A DNA stretch of 52,940 nt from an uncultured Acidobacteriota bacterium. Its GTDB lineage: Bacteria; Acidobacteriota; Terriglobia; Bryobacterales; Bryobacteraceae. Positions 50,749 through 52,940 of this stretch are shown piece after piece. A program made the position numbers and the translations under genes. The DNA lies in NCBI GenBank assembly GCA_902825945.1, contig CADECY010000022.1, positions 32,829 through 85,768 on the forward strand. The letters run 5' to 3'. Numbering within the stretch: position 1 is the stretch's first letter; each line of letters opens with the position of its first letter. The notes beneath the pieces were generated by a model that did no database searches, was not told the origin of the DNA, and saw only the letters and a program-made list of their open reading frames with translations.

Positions 50749-52940
50749 ATGCCAACATCCGACAGTCAAAGCCTTCATCTCGCCTTCGGTCTTTCCTTTC
50801 CCGATCTCTATGACCGCAACGGTCTCGAACGTCTGGACGCTCGCTTTCTCGAGGCGCTGAGCGCCAAGGACGCCGCTCTCGCGGCGCGGCTCATCTCAGC
50901 CCGCTCGGTGGACTCGGCGCTGAACAAGAAGCAGCAGTCGGAACTGATCATCGCGATCGCGCCGTTCGTCGAACAGTTCGCCGGCGAACTCTTCGGAATC
51001 CGAAAGGATCTCGATCAACTCCGCGCCCGCCACACGGCCCTCGATGCCCTCTACGAGGTGAAGCGGAAGTTCGTGCAGCGCGCCCAAGCGGCAAAGCTCC
51101 CGCCGGACGAAGTGGCGAAAGTGGATGGCGATCTCACTACCGCTGAACTCGAGACGCTGTTCGGCGAGCCATTGACGGAAGAGTCGTACGCACGCCACGT
51201 TACGCGGTGGATCGCGGCGGAAGAACATCACAAGGAGGCGCTGCGGCTTGCTGGGCGGTATGCCGCCTGGGCGCTCGGCACGGCGGAGGGCAAGAAGAAA
51301 CATCGTGGCGGCGTGCTGTTCAAGCAGCCCCACAAGGTCGACCCGGAGCATCTGGTTCCCGTCGAGACCATCACGCAGCATCAAACCGGCCAGTTCCGTC
51401 TGCCTCCCGCGATGTGGCGGCACCGCGAAGGATTCCAACTCACTGACGCGGGCATGGACCTCACGCACGCGCTCGATCAAGGCCACTACTGCATCAAGTG
51501 CCACAATCAGGGCAAGGATAGCTGCTCCACCGGCCTGCGCGAAAAGACCGGCGATTTCAAGAAGTCGCATTTCGGCGTCACGCTGAACGGGTGCCCGCTC
51601 GAGGAAAAGATCTCCGAGATGCATACCGTCAAGGAAGACGGCTATTCGGTGGGTGCGCTCGCGATCATCACGATCGACAATCCGATGTGCGCAGGCACCG
51701 GACACCGCATCTGCAATGACTGCATGAAGTCGTGCATCTTTCAGAAGCAGGAGCCGGTGGACATTCCGCAGGTGGAGACGCGCACGTTGAAAGACGTGCT
51801 CGAATTGCCGTGGGGTTTCGAGATCTACAGCCTGCTCACGCGCTGGAACCCGCTCAATTTCACGCGTCCGTATCCGGTGGCGGCCACCGGCAAGAAGGTG
51901 CTCGTCGTGGGCATGGGCCCGGCCGGATTCACGTTGTCGCACCACCTGATGAACGACGGGCACGCGGTGGCCGGAGTCGATGGACTCAAGATCGAGCCGC
52001 TGCCCTCCGGCATCTCGGGCGTCGATCCGCTCGGCAATCGCGTTCCGTTCCGCCCGATCCGCGATACCGACGAATTGTTCGAATCGCTGGATCATCGCAC
52101 CATGGCAGGCTTCGGCGGCGTGGCTGAGTACGGCATCACGGTCCGCTGGAACAAGAACTACTTGAAGGTGATGCGCCTGCTGCTCGAGCGCCGCTCCGAG
52201 TTTTCGCTCTACGGCGGCGTGCGATTCGGCGGCACCATCACCATGGACTCGGCCTTCGAGATGGGCTTCGATCACGTTGCGCTCTGCATGGGCGCGGGCA
52301 AGCCCACGGTGGTCGACATGAAGAACAATCTGGCGCGTGGCGTTCGCCAGGCCTCCGACTTCCTCATGGCGCTTCAGTTGACCGGCGCGGCCAAACCCGA
52401 TTCGGTCGCGAACCTGCAACTGCGGCTTCCCGTTGTCGTGATCGGCGGCGGACTCACCGCCATCGATACCGCCACCGAATCGCTCGCCTATTACGTCGTG
52501 CAGGTGGAGAAGTTCCTCGAACGCTACCGGACGCTTTGCGACGAGAAGGGCGAAGTCGCCGTCCGTGCCGCCTGGAACGAGGAGGAGCGTAGCATCGCCG
52601 AAGAGTTCCTGACCCACGCCCGCGCGATCAAAGCCGAGCGGGAATTGGCGCACAGGGAGGCTCGCCACCCGAGCCTGATCGCCCTGCTCGACTCCTGGGG
52701 CGGGTCGACTCTGGCCTATCGGCGCCGCATGATCGACTCGCCCAGCTACACCCTCAACCACGAGGAAGTCTTCAAGGCACTCGAAGAGGGCGTTCACTTC
52801 GCCGAGGGCCTGACGCCGCTCGAGGTGGTGGTGGACCAGTACGGACACGCCGCGGCGTTGCGCGTGAAGAAGAGCGATGGCTCGATCGCCGATCTGCCGG
52901 CCCGCGCGGTGCTCGTAGCGGCAGGAACCCAGCCGAACAC
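50749..52940 (+). CDS. Large iron-sulfur FAD-dependent oxidoreductase, 3' end outside window
   Basis: 730 codons from ATG 50749, open to the right edge. The first 240 residues are helical with no family I know. A cysteine-rich block follows: HYCIKCHNQGKDSC, GCPLEEKI, and MCAGTGHRICNDCMKSC, as for 4Fe-4S clusters in GltD-like and DHOD-type electron-transfer proteins. Then comes an FAD domain (VLVVGMGPAGFTLSHHL) and a second nucleotide-binding domain (VVIGGGLTAIDTATE). It resembles very long (over 1000-residue) NAD(P)H-linked oxidoreductases that join GltD-like and dihydroorotate dehydrogenase B-type parts. A TAAAAT (50713-50718) may be its -10 box. Substrate unknown. Confidence 0.87.
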   Translation, partial: MPTSDSQSLHLAFGLSFPDLYDRNGLERLDARFLEALSAKDAALAARLISARSVDSALNKKQQSELIIAIAPFVEQFAGELFGIRKDLDQLRARHTALDALYEVKRKFVQRAQAAKLPPDEVAKVDGDLTTAELETLFGEPLTEESYARHVTRWIAAEEHHKEALRLAGRYAAWALGTAEGKKKHRGGVLFKQPHKVDPEHLVPVETITQHQTGQFRLPPAMWRHREGFQLTDAGMDLTHALDQGHYCIKCHNQGKDSCSTGLREKTGDFKKSHFGVTLNGCPLEEKISEMHTVKEDGYSVGALAIITIDNPMCAGTGHRICNDCMKSCIFQKQEPVDIPQVETRTLKDVLELPWGFEIYSLLTRWNPLNFTRPYPVAATGKKVLVVGMGPAGFTLSHHLMNDGHAVAGVDGLKIEPLPSGISGVDPLGNRVPFRPIRDTDELFESLDHRTMAGFGGVAEYGITVRWNKNYLKVMRLLLERRSEFSLYGGVRFGGTITMDSAFEMGFDHVALCMGAGKPTVVDMKNNLARGVRQASDFLMALQLTGAAKPDSVANLQLRLPVVVIGGGLTAIDTATESLAYYVVQVEKFLERYRTLCDEKGEVAVRAAWNEEERSIAEEFLTHARAIKAERELAHREARHPSLIALLDSWGGSTLAYRRRMIDSPSYTLNHEEVFKALEEGVHFAEGLTPLEVVVDQYGHAAALRVKKSDGSIADLPARAVLVAAGTQPN

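Overview
The window is high-GC DNA (low to mid 60s percent by eye) packed with genes on both strands. It most likely comes from a soil-type member of the Acidobacteriota, near Solibacter/Bryobacter. That placement is an inference. It rests on a serine/threonine kinase joined to a TolB/WD40-like propeller, a GT-C-like membrane protein with TPR repeats, a PEP-CTERM protein, many secreted oxidoreductases and hydrolases, and an acidobacterial style of housekeeping cluster. I found no rRNA, tRNA, CRISPR array or insertion sequence.

Layout. 1-2940: two tandem kinase genes on the minus strand; the copy at the left edge carries an in-frame TAG. 3030-7246: a minus-strand operon for secreted proteins (ceramidase-like hydrolase, Tat-exported aldo/keto-reductase-like protein, tetraheme cytochrome fused to an FGE-like domain). 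7637-13111: TPR/GT-C membrane protein, B12-type radical SAM protein, and a DUF3311 plus sodium:solute symporter pair. 13113-16549: a frameshifted propeller protein, then an ECF sigma factor, its zinc-type anti-sigma factor and an FAD oxidoreductase. 16542-23117: amidohydrolase, alpha/beta hydrolase, PLP dehydratase, PQQ-type sugar dehydrogenase, PEP-CTERM protein and an outer-membrane beta-barrel.

23419-33067 is a nitrogen-control and respiration block. It holds amt-glnK-glnD, then a Rieske protein and a cytochrome b carrying two c-type heme domains, then (opposite strand) a second amt-glnK pair next to an epimerase. 33916-42402 is conserved housekeeping: metK, tig, clpX, lon, engB and rho. 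clpP, normally between tig and clpX, is absent.

42403-48237 is an accessory region entered through an AT-rich segment with inverted repeats. It contains a DUF4143-type ATPase, a double esterase, a membrane protein, a RHH/MazF toxin-antitoxin pair, an unknown protein and a lone HicB-like protein. Three of these genes are frameshifted, while the adjoining 19 kb of housekeeping genes is intact. 48251-52940 holds a small membrane protein, an M13 metallopeptidase and the first 730 codons of a large iron-sulfur FAD oxidoreductase that runs off the right edge.

Most notable: the tetraheme cytochrome/FGE-like fusion, the cytochrome b with two fused c domains, two amt-glnK modules flanking that complex, loss of clpP from its usual locus, and the cluster of decaying genes that includes a toxin-antitoxin toxin.
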